A stretch of 64,000 bases of DNA, taken from positions 123,658,146 to 123,722,145 of the forward strand of contig OY757011.1 of the NCBI GenBank assembly GCA_963580285.1. Reading direction: 5' to 3'. The translations under genes were made by a program, and so were the position numbers. The stretch comes from Lucinisca nassula (lineage: Eukaryota; Mollusca; Bivalvia; Lucinida; Lucinidae). The notes below the pieces were generated by a model. The model did no database searches and had not been told where the DNA came from. It was given only the letters and a program-made list of their open reading frames with translations. Positions 1 to 11,050 of the stretch are shown here, piece by piece; within the stretch, counting starts at the first letter, position 1; each line of letters begins with the position of its first letter.

Positions 1-440
1 TTGGCTAATCAAGGTCACACATCGCAATTTTGCAGCGAGTTCGATTGTTACACTTCACACCCGACTGACTTCAAGAATTAGTAGATACAGGTAATTAACA
101 CCGAATTAACGGCCACACTACAGGTGATGATCCTTTATTGAGTAATTGGTGTGTTTATTACAGACTGATACAAATCTTCGCTAGCTGTCAGTGTTTGTCA
201 GTTCTTTTGTTCTTTTTGCGGGGTTAAATATTTCGTAACAGAATAAACTTGTCAGTAAAATGGTTTAGTAATTTGCATTCAACCTTCATTTTTGTTATTG
301 TTGATGGCTGTAAATAAAAATGTAAGTTCAAGTTTTATTATTATTTCCTGCTTTCGTAGCCCTGCCAAGCATAAAAGATGATGAGATTAACCTTCACGTA
401 TCCATTTTCTTTAATGCTTTGGCAGTTATTACCGTTTTTT
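1..440. other. AT-rich intergenic sequence, nothing recognised
   Basis: No open frame of note, no recognised repeat and no RNA gene were seen in this stretch. Confidence 0.5.
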
Positions 441-604
441 TTTATCATAGCGCCGAAATGAAGTTCGAATTATAGTCATTTGAATTGCATTGAATAAAAA
501 AATCCGAACATATCCGAAAATTGCCGATTTCGATAATTCGAACTCTCGATAATTCGAAGGAATTCCTGCGGTCCCTTGCACTTCGAATTATCGAGGTTTG
601 ACTG
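441..604. mobile_element. pogo/Tigger-like terminal fragment
   Basis: The right edge reads, on the minus strand, CAGTCAAACCTCGATAATTC followed by further TCGATAATTCGAA repeats, and abuts a TA. Ends of the form CAGTnnAACCTCGnnnAnnCG are typical of pogo/Tigger-type TIRs. No transposase is present and the other end was not found. Confidence 0.45.
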
Positions 605-1555
605 TATTTATTTAGGGTGAACACAAAAAAGTACGAAGTCAGTGAACCATGAAAAGTAGGTCAATGTGAAATGGATGCATGCATTCAAGTTGCCATCTGT
701 ACCAAGTATCATTATTGAAGCTCATATTTCTTGAGAAACAGACTCTTACATTAGGAAGAATGCTAGGGTTGATGCACTAGTTTTCAAAGTCAGTGAACCA
801 TAAAGTGTAGGTCAAACTTGTATAAAAGTTGCCATCTCTTCCATCAGGGTAAACACAATATTACAAAGTGTGTGAACCATTCACCGTATTTGCATTATCT
901 GCTGGTTCCTAGTCTGAAGGTTATCAGTGTTGGAAAAACAGGTAACCAGACCCCCCCTGACCTTTCAAGGTCAGGGGGGTCTGGTTACCTGTTTTTCCAT
1001 TATTGACAATGTGCAAGCTGGGAGTCAGAAAATATTGCAAATATGGTGAATAAAATGTAGGTAAAGGCCTGCATTAGGATTGCCATCCTAGATGCAAGAT
1101 TGTACTAAATATCATTAATGAAGCTCTTATAGTTCTTGAAAAATTGAAGTGTACATTAGGGGGAATGCTACAGTTGACACAACAGTTTACTAAGTGAGTT
1201 AACCATGAAATGTAGGTCAAGGTCTAATATGGATGCTTGCTTTCAAATTGCCATCCCAAGATGCGAGTTTGCACTAAGTATCATTAATGAGGCTCTAATA
1301 GTTGTTGATAGAGATATGGACTCTTACATAAGGTTGAACACTAGGGTGAATGCAGTTGTTGACAGCTTGACGGACAAACGGATGGGAAACCGGACTGCTA
1401 TACTGTGCCATGCGAGGATACTGATAGTAAACAATAATGCACCTGGTGAAGGCAGGTACCTATTATGTTTTGTGGCACACAAACTTGTACAAGTAATACC
1501 CCTATCCAAGCAAATACAGCACAACTGGAAAACTAGAGAAGAAAACCATGATTAA
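605..1555. repeat. Degenerate tandem repeat family with 'gaaatgtaggtca' units
   Basis: Roughly 130-150 bp units recur (near 640, 785, 1050, 1200), each with a 'tgaaatgtaggtca' start, a 'gccatcc..agatgcaag' middle and a 'cattaatgaagctc' end. Other pieces of the family occur at 26440-26550, 26800-27150 and 27440-27560. An open frame at 1205-1555 is made of these units and is not a gene. Confidence 0.6.
879..1051. mobile_element. Palindromic MITE (family M1), copy 1
   Basis: The element is one large inverted repeat. Outer arms begin attcaccgtatttgca and end with the complement, and the centre is a near-perfect hairpin of ggtaaccagacccccctgac. A second copy lies at 43208-43382. Confidence 0.75.
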
Positions 1556-1737
1556 GGTATTTCTATGTTTTAATCTGGGTATTTTACACATCTATACACA
1601 ATTTTCCTTTTCTATGAGCAATTAAAATAGATATTCTATCACAGTGAGATATTACAGCCTTTCAACTATACAAAAAGATAATATACTGGGCATATTTTCC
1701 ACCATTTATTTCCTGAGAAACAAACTGATTTGATTTC

Positions 1738-1905
1738 AGGGGCCCATTGTTAGCTTGACAAGCTCGCTAGGGGTCTTGTAAGCAGAATATCTAATACTCT
1801 GTTATTGTTGCTGAAAAAAAAAATGTCAGCAGTTTTTGAAAATACAACCAACTTTTTAATGCTACGTTACCCAACATCAATTTTGAACAACTGGACCCAG
1901 GTGTC
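1738..1905. mobile_element. Degenerate MITE M4 copy
   Basis: It ends with 'gaacaactggaccca' and has the gctgaaaaa..atgtcagcag core, a diverged relative of the full copy at 48353-48601. Confidence 0.5.
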
Positions 1906-1917
1906 CAATATTAAGTA

Positions 1918-2155
1918 GAATGGGAACACCTTCAGGGGAGGCAACCCCTGCAAAAGTACTTTTGTCTCCCATGTCAAAAGGGGTCAACTCTTAAAGGAAA
2001 GAATTTGCTCCTGTGGAGCAAATTCTTTCCTTTGAGAGTGGACCCCATTTTCAGTGTGACAGGGCTTGTAGTAAAGTGAACAGGAAGTCCTGAAAATTGT
2101 CTCCCTTTGAAAAATGGCGGAAAAATGTGCTAGGTGTTCAAATTCCCCTTAAATG
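1918..2155. mobile_element. MITE M2 with 'gaatgggaacacc' ends
   Basis: The ends are inverted (gaatgggaacacct and aggtgttcaaattccc). A central hairpin, aaggaaagaatttgctcc with its complement, lies at about 1992-2032. Related pieces occur at 9538-9780, 14190-14502, 23815-23920 and 34036-34205. Confidence 0.6.
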
Positions 2156-2524
2156 CGGAATTCAGTTTGAGTCTGGACACTGGCTCTGCTTTATAATCCT
2201 TCAGTAACTGAATGTTTCCATTTCTTCCAGACATTCTTCTACTTCTTTGTGTATAATTGTTTACAAGCAATCGGACAAAAATTCCTTACATGCAATAGAA
2301 TATCCATATATCAAAATTTAATGGATTATCACTTTCAAAATGTAACATGTAATCACAATAAATACAGTCCATCAACAAGTATAATCTGCATATTCAAATA
2401 TAAACATTAATTTCCTTAAAAATGTCAAGCACAAATGCATCAGATGGAGGTTTCAAATATTTTTCAGAGAAAATAAGATATAACATTTCATGTTAATCAG
2501 CTTCTAGTCTATGAAAAATAACTG
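2156..2524. other. Intergenic AT-rich sequence, nothing recognised
   Basis: No repeat match within the window and no credible coding sequence were seen. Confidence 0.5.
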
Positions 2525-2777
2525 ACCCTTAACCCATTTTGTACCAAAACCCCAAAATGGGCAATTGGTAAACAGTGTAGACCCAGATCAGATGCCGCAG
2601 AATGTGGCCTCTGATCATGGCCTACACTGTCTGATCATGGCCTACACTGTGAAAAGTTAAGCCATTTTCTTTCAAAGTAAATTTTGAAGAAAACACAACC
2701 TGACACCCCTTAATTTTGGAATGGACATCTGGTATATATAAGGGAGGAAGATTCCATTTGGTACAAAGGGGTTAACC
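2525..2777. mobile_element. PalII palindromic element
   Basis: Arms run from 'taacccattttgtacc' to 'ggtacaaaggggttaa'. The core 'aaacagtgtag..ccagatcagatgccgc' has a partial internal duplication of 'ggcctacactgtctgatcat'. PalII copies also lie at 5148, 5464, 8718, 13165 and 49445. Confidence 0.65.
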
Positions 2778-2965
2778 CTTCAGCTGCTACATAAATTCCT
2801 GGCGCAGATGACATACTGATTTGTTTTCTAAATATTGTTCATAGTAAATAAGGATTGACAACCATCTGCTTGTCAGGCGATTCACATGAAATGTCAGGGC
2901 TTATTTTATATGAAAAAAAAAAGAAGGAAAAATATGCTAGTCGTGATTAGCAGTCAAAGGGTTAA
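2774..2965. mobile_element. Small inverted-repeat element
   Basis: It starts 'taacccttcagctgct' and ends 'agcagtcaaagggttaa', imperfect inverted termini. There is no coding capacity. Confidence 0.4.
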
Positions 2966-3007
2966 GTAGCCAATCACAAAAATGGTTGACTTTGTTGTCT
3001 TCTGGTT

Positions 3008-3200
3008 CTTGCTGAATATTCAATTTAGCCACACCCATTTCTGATTTTGAACCAATCGGATTACTTGATGTAATTTATTCCTACAAATTCATAAACTGAA
3101 TGTCAAACAGTGTAGATCCTGATCAGATGGCTTCTTCAGATCTGGATCTACACTGTTTCCAAAGATAGGGGTTGTCGTGAACAGCAAGATACGGGTTAAA
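3008..3200. mobile_element. PalI palindromic element
   Basis: It has a 'ttgctgaatattc' arm, core tgatcagatggcttcttcag (right arm shortened) and an 'aacagcaagatacgggtt' end. Confidence 0.65.
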
Positions 3201-3422
3201 GGTTCATTGCTGCAAACAGCGTGGGCCTAGATCAGGCTGCTCAGCTAGGGACAATCTGATCAGGTTTCACACTGACTGTGTATGTGTATGCCGAAATGGA
3301 AAGTTTGTAATAAGATGGAGCAGACAACATTAACAGACAAAATTTTGAGATGCAGTTTTTTCTTAGCTTCTTTTAACACATTAGAGGCTATCTGCTGCGT
3401 TTGTGCTTGGCATTAAGGGTTT
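3198..3422. mobile_element. PalIV palindromic element
   Basis: The core reads gcaaacagcgtgggcctaga and 'tctgatcaggtttcacactg'. Arms resemble other PalIV copies at 8234-8469, 16500-16640, 33125-33310, 46995-47175 and 50385-50600. Confidence 0.5.
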
Positions 3423-3612
3423 AACCCTTATCTTGCTGAATATTCATCTAAGCCACACCCATTTCTGTCTATCAACCAATCAAATTACTTGATGTAATTT
3501 ATTGCTACAATTTCGTAAACTGAATGCCAAACAGTGCAGATCCTGATCAGGTGGCTTCTTCTACACTGTTTGCAAATATAGGGGTTGTTGTGAACAGCAA
3601 GATAAGGGTTAA
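3421..3612. mobile_element. PalI element with deleted core arm
   Basis: It runs from 'ttaacccttatcttgctg' to 'cagcaagataagggttaa'. The central hairpin is truncated to gatcaggtggcttcttctac. Confidence 0.6.
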
Positions 3613-3734
3613 GGGTTTAACATATATTTTGCTTAACAATGCATATTTTACATAACAATGCATATTTTGTCTCCATAACAAGAGTAGACAAACTTTCCTA
3701 AATGACTAAAAAATTTCAAGTTCAAGCTTGGAAG

Positions 3735-3840
3735 TACTCTGAACCCGGAGATAACCTTTTTTTGAAAACAGTATAGATCCAGTTCAGCTGGCTTCTGGCT
3801 ATACTGTTTTCCATCCTGCTTCTGAATCCATGGTTAAAAT
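3735..3840. mobile_element. PalV palindromic fragment
   Basis: The core is aacagtatagatccagttca and 'ctatactgttttcc'. Related copies are at 4775-4885 and 17740-17835. Confidence 0.5.
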
Positions 3841-3977
3841 TGAAATCATGCAACAATAATGGCAGAAAATGGGGAGGAGTGTAATGCATTGAACTATCCA
3901 GCATTGTGAGGGTGAACATTTAAATATGTTACACTCTTCCCTGGTTTATGGCCATTTGTGCTGTATGATTTAAACTT

Positions 3978-4774
3978 TTATGCCCCCGCCATTCGAAGAA
4001 TGGTGGAAAGGGCATATAACGTTGCCCCTGTCCGTCTGTGCGTCTGAAACTTAAACGCAGTCAATAACTTCCTTATTTCTTGATGGATTTTAAAATTACT
4101 TGGCAGAAATGTTAACCATCATGAGACGTCATGTCACATGCAAAACCCAGGTCCGTACCTCCAAGGTCAAGGTCATACTTAGAGGTCAAAGGTAAAAAAA
4201 AAGGGTCCGAAACTTAAACGCAGTCAATAACTTTCTTATTTCTGGATGGATTTTAAAATTACTTTGTAGAAATGTTAACCATCATGAGACGATGTGTCAT
4301 GTGCAAAACCCAGGTCCGTACCTCCAAGGTCAAGGTCATACGTCAAAAAAAGGGTCCGAAACTTAAACACAGTCAATAACTTACTTATTTCTGGATGGAT
4401 TTTGAAATTACTTTGAAGAAATGTTAATCATCATGAGACGATGTGTCCCGTGCAAACCCAGATCCGTACCTCCAAGGTCAAGGTCATACTTAGAGGTCAA
4501 AGGTAAAAAAAAGGTCCGAAATTTAAACGCAGTCAATCACTTTCTTATCTCTGGATGGATTTTGAAATTACTTGGCAGAAATGTTGGCCATCATGAGACA
4601 ATCTGCCTCACACAAAACCAAGGTCCTTACCTCCAAGGTCAAGGTCATACTTAGAGGTCAAATGTAAAAAAAGGGTCCAAAACTTAAACACGGTCAATAA
4701 CTTTCTATGGATGAATACCAACATAGACATATTTTCAGGCGGGGGCATCCGTGTCCTATGGATGCATTTCTAGT
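3978..4774. mobile_element. Pearl-like element A with about 165-bp core repeats
   Basis: The left end is a hairpin (tatgcccccgccattcgaag and its complement nearby) and the right end reads 'caggcgggggcatccg'. Between them are four to five tandem units, each with 'aaacttaaacgcagtcaata', 'ccatcatgagacga' and 'aaggtcaaggtcatac'. Core tandem repeats inside a small non-coding element are a hallmark of bivalve pearl/Helentron-related elements. Copies of the same family in the other orientation lie at 34433-34747 and 62182-62935. Confidence 0.65.
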
Positions 4775-4885
4775 TTACCATGGATTACGAACGGAAAACA
4801 GTATAGATCCTGATCAGCTGGCTTCTAAGAAGCCAGCTGATCTGGATCTTTACTGTTTTCAAAAAAGGGCTATATCCAGCTTCAG
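4775..4885. mobile_element. PalV palindromic element
   Basis: Near-perfect hairpin: tatagatcctgatcagctgg and 'ccagctgatctggatcttta', with the loop at 'cttctaagaag'. Confidence 0.6.
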
Positions 4886-5147
4886 CATGTAAGAGTTAAG
4901 AACACATATTAGTACCTGCAGACTTTAGCACCAAACTGGTTTACAGGTTATAAAGTTTTCTTGTTCAAATGCATTGGGAATAGAAATTATCCTGTTCATA
5001 AATATTAAATACCAGCAACTGTTAATTTATGAGCAAGACAAATCTCCCCCTCTCTGCTGATCTAAGCATATAAAACCATTGTTTCATCCTTTTTTATATT
5101 TATAAGCAGTGTGATTTTCAAGTTCAACAGAGTGAAGCATATGACAT

Positions 5148-5371
5148 GTTTAACCCTTTTTGTACCAAAAGGAATCTTCCTCCTATAGCAGGAGTCCATT
5201 TCAAAATTTATGGCTGTCGGGTTGTGTTTTTGTCAAAATTCATTCAGAAAAAGTATTAACTTTTCGCAAACAGTGTAGGCCCTGATCAGACGCCGCATTA
5301 AGCTATGTAGGATCTGGGCCTGCACTGTTTGCCAGGGTACCCGTTTTGGGGTTTCCTGTACAAAATGGCTT
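5148..5371. mobile_element. PalII palindromic element
   Basis: Arms run from 'ttaaccctttttgtacc' to 'gtacaaaatggcttaa', around the gccctgatcagacgccgc core. Confidence 0.65.
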
Positions 5372-5463
5372 AACAACCTCTATAAAGTGAAGATAGAGGT
5401 TTATTATTGTGAAAGTGCTTTTCAACCCAGTTTAAACTCGTCACTTATCTTCTTTTATTCATC

Positions 5464-5970
5464 TTCAACCCATTTTGTACCAAATGAAATCTTTCTCCTT
5501 ATATATCGCAAGAATCTAAATATAGGGGTTATTTTAAAAATTTATTTGTTCAAGACAACCCCTATCTTTGGAAACAGTGTAGATCCAGATCAGATGGCTT
5601 CTGAAGAAGCCATCTGATCAGGATCTACACTGTTTGACATTCAGTTTATGAATTTGTAGGAATAAATTACATCAAGTAATCTGATTGGTTCAAAATCAGA
5701 AATGGGTGTAGCTAAATTGAATATTCAGCAAGAGAAGGGTTAAGGAAACCAGAAGACAACAAAGTCAACCAAAAATCAGTATGTCACCTTCTCCTTATAT
5801 ATCGCAAGAATCTAAATATAGGGGTTATTTTAAAAGTTTATTTGGAAAATAGCCGAACTTTTTGCAAACAGTGTAGGCCATGAAAAGATGTAATTTTCTA
5901 TGGCATCTGATCTGAGCCTGCACTGCTTGCCAGTGTACCTTTCTGGAGTTTATAGTACAAAAAGGGTTAA
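5464..5970. mobile_element. PalII element split by a PalI insertion with a 56-bp flanking duplication
   Basis: The outer PalII starts 'caacccattttgtacc' and ends 'gtacaaaaagggtta'. A PalI copy lies inside (5551-5743). The sequence beginning ttctccttatatatcgcaag occurs on both sides (5493-5548 and 5789-5844) with one mismatch. Confidence 0.6.
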
Positions 5971-6313
5971 ACCAATTTTAACTGTAGTTTCTCTTTGTGC
6001 ACACAAATTATACAAGGCATGACAAGCTATAACATTTTAGTATGGCACAATTTGGGATATAGAGGATCTTACACGAGTGGTCATTGTATAAGGTATATGA
6101 CTACGAGTGTAAGATTCTGCTTCTGATCCAATCAAGCTTTTTTGGCAATTGTGTACAAATATTTTCATTAGTTTTGTTTATTACAAACAAATTCACACCA
6201 ACATATACTAATACAGCCAAATGCTTTTAAGCAAGGCACATTACATAATCTGAATGAACAATAACAATCATCTCATCAATCCTTAAATAAATATTAACAA
6301 CCACACCAGTCAG
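5971..6313. other. Intergenic sequence, nothing recognised
   Basis: No repeat or gene was identified apart from AT-rich sequence. Confidence 0.45.
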
Positions 6314-7798
6314 TTAACCCATTTCATGCGGAAACCCCTAAAGGGATACCCTGGCAAACAGTGCAGGCCCAGATCAAATGCCGCAAAACGCGGCATCTGA
6401 CCAGGGCCTGCACTATTTGCTAACACGATTTTCCTTCAGAAATAGAATAACAAGAGCTCCGCAAGCGGGGCAGTATACGCCCGTGGCAAATTCATATTTG
6501 GTAGACTGAAACCTGAAAACAGTATTCATTGATGGTGGAACTATTTTTCAAGTTTCAATGGGTGACAGCAAATGCAAGAAGAGCATGCACAGTGCCAAGC
6601 CAGAGCTAGGGCATCACAGAGCTTTCTTCCTTTTCCCTGTATTGCTCTTTCCACAGCAGACAGCTTAGAACTAGAATTAATCTCATCAGTTATTTACAAC
6701 ACATAAAAACGAGCACTTATAGCATTTGCTTAACCTTTAACCCGATAATTCTCGAAACTTTACGCACATCTACACATCATGGTCTTACTACCTACCAAGT
6801 TTCAGCTTGATCGGATGAAAACTGTAGGATGAGTTATCCGGAAACGAAAATGTTTACAAAAATTTCAAAGGGGCATAACTCTGTTAATATTTGGCAGACG
6901 TTGATTCTCGAAACTTTACGCACATCTACACATCATGGTCTTACTAACTACCAAGTTTCAGCTTGATCGGATGAAAACTGTAGGAGGAGTTTTCCGGAAA
7001 CGAAAATGTTTACAAAAATTTCAAAGGGGCATAACTCTGTTAATATTTGGCAGGCGTTGATTCTCGAAACTTTATGCACATCTACACATCATGGTCTTAC
7101 TACCTACCAAGTTTCAACTTGATCGGATGAAAACTGTAGGAGGAGTTATCCGGAAACGAAAATGTTTACAAAAATTTCAAAGGGGCATAACTCTGTTAAT
7201 ATTTGGCGGACGGTGATTCTCGAAACTTTACGCACATCTACACATCATGGTCTTACTAACTACCAAGTTTCAGCTTGATCGGATGAAAACTGTAGGAGGA
7301 GTTTTCCGGAAACGAAAATGTTTACAAAAATTTCAAAGGGGCATAACTCTGTTAATATTTGGCGGACGGTGATTCTCGAAACTTTATGCACATCTACACA
7401 TCATGGTCTTACTACCTACCAAGTTTCAACTTGATCGGATGAAACCTGTAGGAGGAGTTATCCGGAAACGAAAATGTTTACAAAAATTTCAAAGGGGCAT
7501 AACTCTGTTAATATTTGGCGGACGTTGATTCTCAAAACTTTACCCACATCTACACATCATGGTCTTACTACCTACCAAGTTTCAGCTTGATCGGATGAAA
7601 ACTGTAGGAGGAGTTATCCGGAAACGAAAAGTTTACGGACGGACGGAGGGATGCCGACCCCATAACATAATACGACCGTTTTTTTCAAAACGGGCGTATA
7701 AAAATGTAACAAATAGGCCAGACACCCCTTATATGACAAATGGACTTGTCCAACATATAGCAATGGAAGAGTCCACAAGTATACAATGGGTATATAGC
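6314..7798. mobile_element. PalIII element interrupted by a pearl-like element
   Basis: PalIII sequence is seen at 6314-6448 (taacccatttcatgcgg to gaaatagaataa) and resumes at about 7700 (aaataggccagacaccccttat to agtatacaatggg). Read together they match the uninterrupted PalIII copy at 47530-47762. Confidence 0.65.
6449..7700. mobile_element. Pearl-like element B with six 156-bp core repeats
   Basis: The left end is caagagctccgcaagcgggg with cagtatacgcccg, and the right end has 'acgaccgtttttttcaaaac' and 'gggcgtata', complementary to the start. The 'ctcgaaactttacgcacatc' landmark occurs at 6751, 6907, 7063, 7219, 7375 and 7531, spaced exactly 156 bp. A short acggacggacgg tract follows the last, incomplete unit. 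Non-coding. Confidence 0.75.
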
Positions 7799-7975
7799 TG
7801 AATAGATACATCCAAGGTAGCACCATTCTCTAAGGGATACTAGTCTTAAACAATCTGCTCCCTTGGTAGCAAATTCTTTCCTTCAATCCTTAACCCTTGT
7901 CCCCCTTTATTGCATTTTGGTTTTACGGCCCTTTGGAGATTATTTCACTTTTTCGAGCCTATCGTTAATCAGGTG

Positions 7976-8149
7976 TTAACCCTTGTTCTGCTGAATAAAT
8001 TAATTTTGCCACGTCTGATGCTCAATCAATCAAATTACGATATCAACATTCAAATTGGTAACTGAATGACAGTGTAGATTCTGATCAGATGATCTGGATC
8101 TACTCTGGTTGCAAATTAGGGGAAAAAGTTATCAGTAGGACAAAGGTTA
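7976..8149. mobile_element. Diverged PalI element
   Basis: It runs from 'ttaacccttgttctgctg' to 'cagtaggacaaaggttaa', with a shortened core (gatcagatgatctggatc). Confidence 0.55.
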
Positions 8150-8233
8150 ATGCACCAACGAAATACATAGCAGGCATTCTGACTTTTCTTTATTATTTTA
8201 CAGAGAGATCTGGCTGAACATGTCAAACATATG

Positions 8234-8469
8234 ATTAACCCGTAACATGCCAATCACCACAAAAAAGTTGTCTGCCTTTGCCATCTACTGGTTATTTGTT
8301 GCAAACAGTCTGGACACAGATCAGACTGGTCCTCTAGGAGAGGTCTGATCAGGGTCCACACTGCTTGCCTGCACATAAAAATAAGTTTGAAATGTTGGAT
8401 CGAAGACGCAGCAGACAATATAAACAGACATTTTCTGATGCAGTTTTTTGTGGAATCCTGAGGGTTAAT
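8234..8469. mobile_element. PalIV palindromic element
   Basis: The core is cacagatcagactggtcctc and 'gaggtctgatcagggtccac'. The outer arms end 'taacccgtaacatgcc' and 'aatcctgagggttaa'. Confidence 0.55.
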
Positions 8470-8717
8470 ATGAAATGTTTAGCGTTATTTACTCTGAAAA
8501 AAAAAAAGTATTACTTGAAAATGTCTTCTGTTTTTTTTTTATGTTAGGCACTTTAATTATTAACAGTAGCCCCATAAGAGAAGGGTGGCAATTCCTCTAA
8601 TGCACAAGTAACTTCCCTTGGATGCGTTTCTATTCACCGCCTTGCATAGCTAGAACAGTGTTTAACCACTAAACATCTTCAACATTCCATGTAATCGTAC
8701 AATGGGCATTTTAGTGT

Positions 8718-8946
8718 TTAACCCTTTTAGTACCACATGGAATCTTCCTCCTTATATATAGCAGGAGTTCCTTTCAAAATTTAGGGGTGTCAGGTTGTGT
8801 TTTCTTCAAAATTAATTAGGAAAATGGCTGAACTTTTAGCAAACAGTGGAGGCCCTGATCAGACGCCGCGTTGTGCGGCGTCTGATCTGGGCCTGCACTG
8901 TTTGCCAAGGTACCCCTTTTGGGGTTTCTGGTACTGAATGGGTTAA
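8718..8946. mobile_element. PalII palindromic element, well preserved
   Basis: Arms run from 'ttaacccttttagtacc' to 'ggtactgaatgggttaa'. The core ggccctgatcagacgccgcg pairs with 'gcggcgtctgatctgggcc'. Ten bases of each arm end are complementary. Confidence 0.7.
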
Positions 8947-9537
8947 GACTGGTATTTCAATGTGAGCAGGGCAAATTCTGTTCAATGTGAGCAGGGCAAA
9001 TTCTGTGCTCTTCTGAGTTGTGTATGAGAGGGAGATATACTCTTACAGCCTGATAAAGCTAAGTATATTTTCGACCAATCAGAATCAAACCAACATCGGC
9101 CATTTTATAAAGTTTCAAGGGTGTCAACATCAGTGGTTCTTACAAACTTGCATATGAAATGTCTGAGGAGACATTAGTTTTTTTTTCCTTGAACTTATAC
9201 ATAGTCAATACAAAATAATGACTGGCAGATACATGCATCAAGAAGGTTCGTACAGCCAAAAAACTTATTAATGAGAAAAAAATCCCAATGTTAAAACAAA
9301 CTAAGTGTAGTGCAAGGCTTGAAAATATACCAGAAGAAAATCAACCCTTGGGCAAAAAAAAATAACTGGCAGACAAGTGAAAAGAAAGAATTTTGAAGAA
9401 GACGACTCATTTCAATCACTGCACATGCGGGAAGGGAAGATATAGTTCAACTATTCCCATTTTTGTGATTTTTGTGAAATCCTCTACATCAAAACCTTAA
9501 GCTGCAAATTCAGCTTTCCTAAAATAAACTGGATCTA
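8947..9537. other. Intergenic sequence, nothing recognised
   Basis: A short direct repeat 'gtgagcagggcaaattctgt' occurs twice at about 8961 and 8985. Nothing else was recognised. Confidence 0.45.
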
Positions 9538-9780
9538 AGGGGAATGGATATACCGGACATATTTTCCACCATGTTTTGCAAGGGAGATTACTTGCGGGAC
9601 TTCCTGTTTGCTTTCTTGCAAACTCATCTCCTCTGAAGAGTGGCCTACTCTTAAAGAAAAGAAATTCTTTCCTTTAAGAGTTTCGGAGCAAATTCTTTCC
9701 TTTAACTTTAAGAGTACACCCCCATGGGAGCAAATTCTTTCCATTAAGTGTAGATCACCATAGCAGTGTGCCTCAGAAAT
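9538..9780. mobile_element. MITE M2 degenerate copy
   Basis: It carries 'aaggggaatgg' at the left and repeated 'agcaaattctttcctt' blocks (9640-9750), as in the copy at 1918-2155. Confidence 0.5.
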
Positions 9781-9919
9781 TGGTTTTGAAAAAAGCTGCC
9801 TCGGCTAATAGTGGATCTAGTTCCCTTAAACCCCCAAAATATATTTGTAGACAAGTATAAAGAAGTTTTCACTGACATTAATAGACCTCAACCTCCAACA
9901 TATTGGTAGACTGGGGAGC

Positions 9920-10118
9920 AGGGGCCAGTTGTTCAAAACTAACGACGTCGTTAGTTAACTTATCATTAAAACTTTGATCATTTATTATGGCAAATATCCT
10001 AATATTTTTGCTGAAAAAAATGTGAGCAGCTTTTGCATATGCAAAAGCTGCTCACATTTTTTCAGCAAAAATAACAAAATTTTAGGTATTAAACTTGCTA
10101 GAACAGTTAGTACTCAAG
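9920..10118. mobile_element. MITE M4 with perfect central hairpin
   Basis: It starts 'ggggccagttgttcaaaac'. The centre is a long hairpin: aaaatgtgagcagcttttgc, then 'atatgcaaaagctgctcac'. The full-length copy is at 48353-48601. Confidence 0.65.
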
Positions 10119-10189
10119 TACTGATTTAAATAACTATATTACATCTTTAATTTTTGCAGTATAAATTTCTAATTTTTCAAAAACTAAGA

Positions 10190-10540
10190 CTGACTTGTCA
10201 GGTGGGACATGTATCTTAGCGGATTTGGTTGCCACTTTTTGTAATATTATCAATTTTGCAAGTCTCGCTACTTTGGGCATCTTCTTCCTGATGCCCGGGA
10301 CTTCCAGTGAGTGTGGGCAATGTTTGCTGATGTTGGCTCGGTGGGGGACGCCTAATATGTCGCCTATAAGTTCCCTGATAGGCGTCTCTTGCCCGATGCC
10401 TCCAGCTGACCTGTCTCATGAGCTACGTCGGTTGGTGTGTGCTTGGAGGGGGATGTGCTGTGTTTGCCGGGTCTTGTCCGTCATCCGTTTCGGTTTCAAA
10501 ACTTTGGGGTTTAGACACACTGATGAAGATTAAATATCAG
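10190..10540. other. GC-richer island of unknown origin
   Basis: This 350-bp stretch is clearly GC-richer than its surroundings and shows no resemblance to any other repeat here. The plus strand is open for 112 codons (10195-10533). The minus strand has an alternative reading with one internal stop that encodes a basic peptide. I do not recognise either product. It could be a decayed gene or TE fragment. Confidence 0.35.
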
Positions 10541-10740
10541 AAAGGCCTCTGTGTCACTAAATTTGGTATAGTTACGCATTAATTGCAGATACATATTGGA
10601 TATTCGGCCTTTTTTTTTTTTTGGAAAATTTAAGCCAAATGATTTTTTGAGTGAGCATTTTGATTCCAATGGCAGACATATTCTCAATGAAAATTTTTTA
10701 AACTAGAAGCAAGTAACTGACGAGATTTGACTGGCAGGCT

Positions 10741-11036
10741 CGGCCCCAGCCCATCGGGGCTTGAAGAAATAGGTAGGCTGCATGATGCTTCCATGCAGTT
10801 CTGAATCTGACTGCACACGAGTACTGGTAAACCACTTAGAGGATCTAAGCCTGCCCAGGCAAAGTGCTGCAAGTCGGACCGTCCATGCTTATAAACCCTA
10901 TTGGTTTCATTGGGCAACAAGGCTTGAGATGTAATTTCATCTCAATGCCGAGTAAAAGTCCCACAAAATTGGAAGCAACGTCTCCAAAATGACTGATACA
11001 GTGTTTATGGGGATGTTAAACCTCAAATCAAACAAA
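10741..11036 (+). mobile_element. SINE-B copy with 14-bp target duplication
   Basis: Flanks 10727-10740 and 11037-11050 are identical (ttgactggcaggct). The element reads from 'cggggcttgaagaaat' to the 3' tail 'gatgttaaacctcaaatcaa'. No clear tRNA-like head was seen in this family. Confidence 0.75.
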
Positions 11037-11050
11037 TTGACTGGCAGGCT

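Noticed and set aside
1205..1555. 116-codon plus-strand open frame
   Set aside because: It is built from the 'gaaatgtaggtca' repeat units that recur with stops elsewhere in the window.
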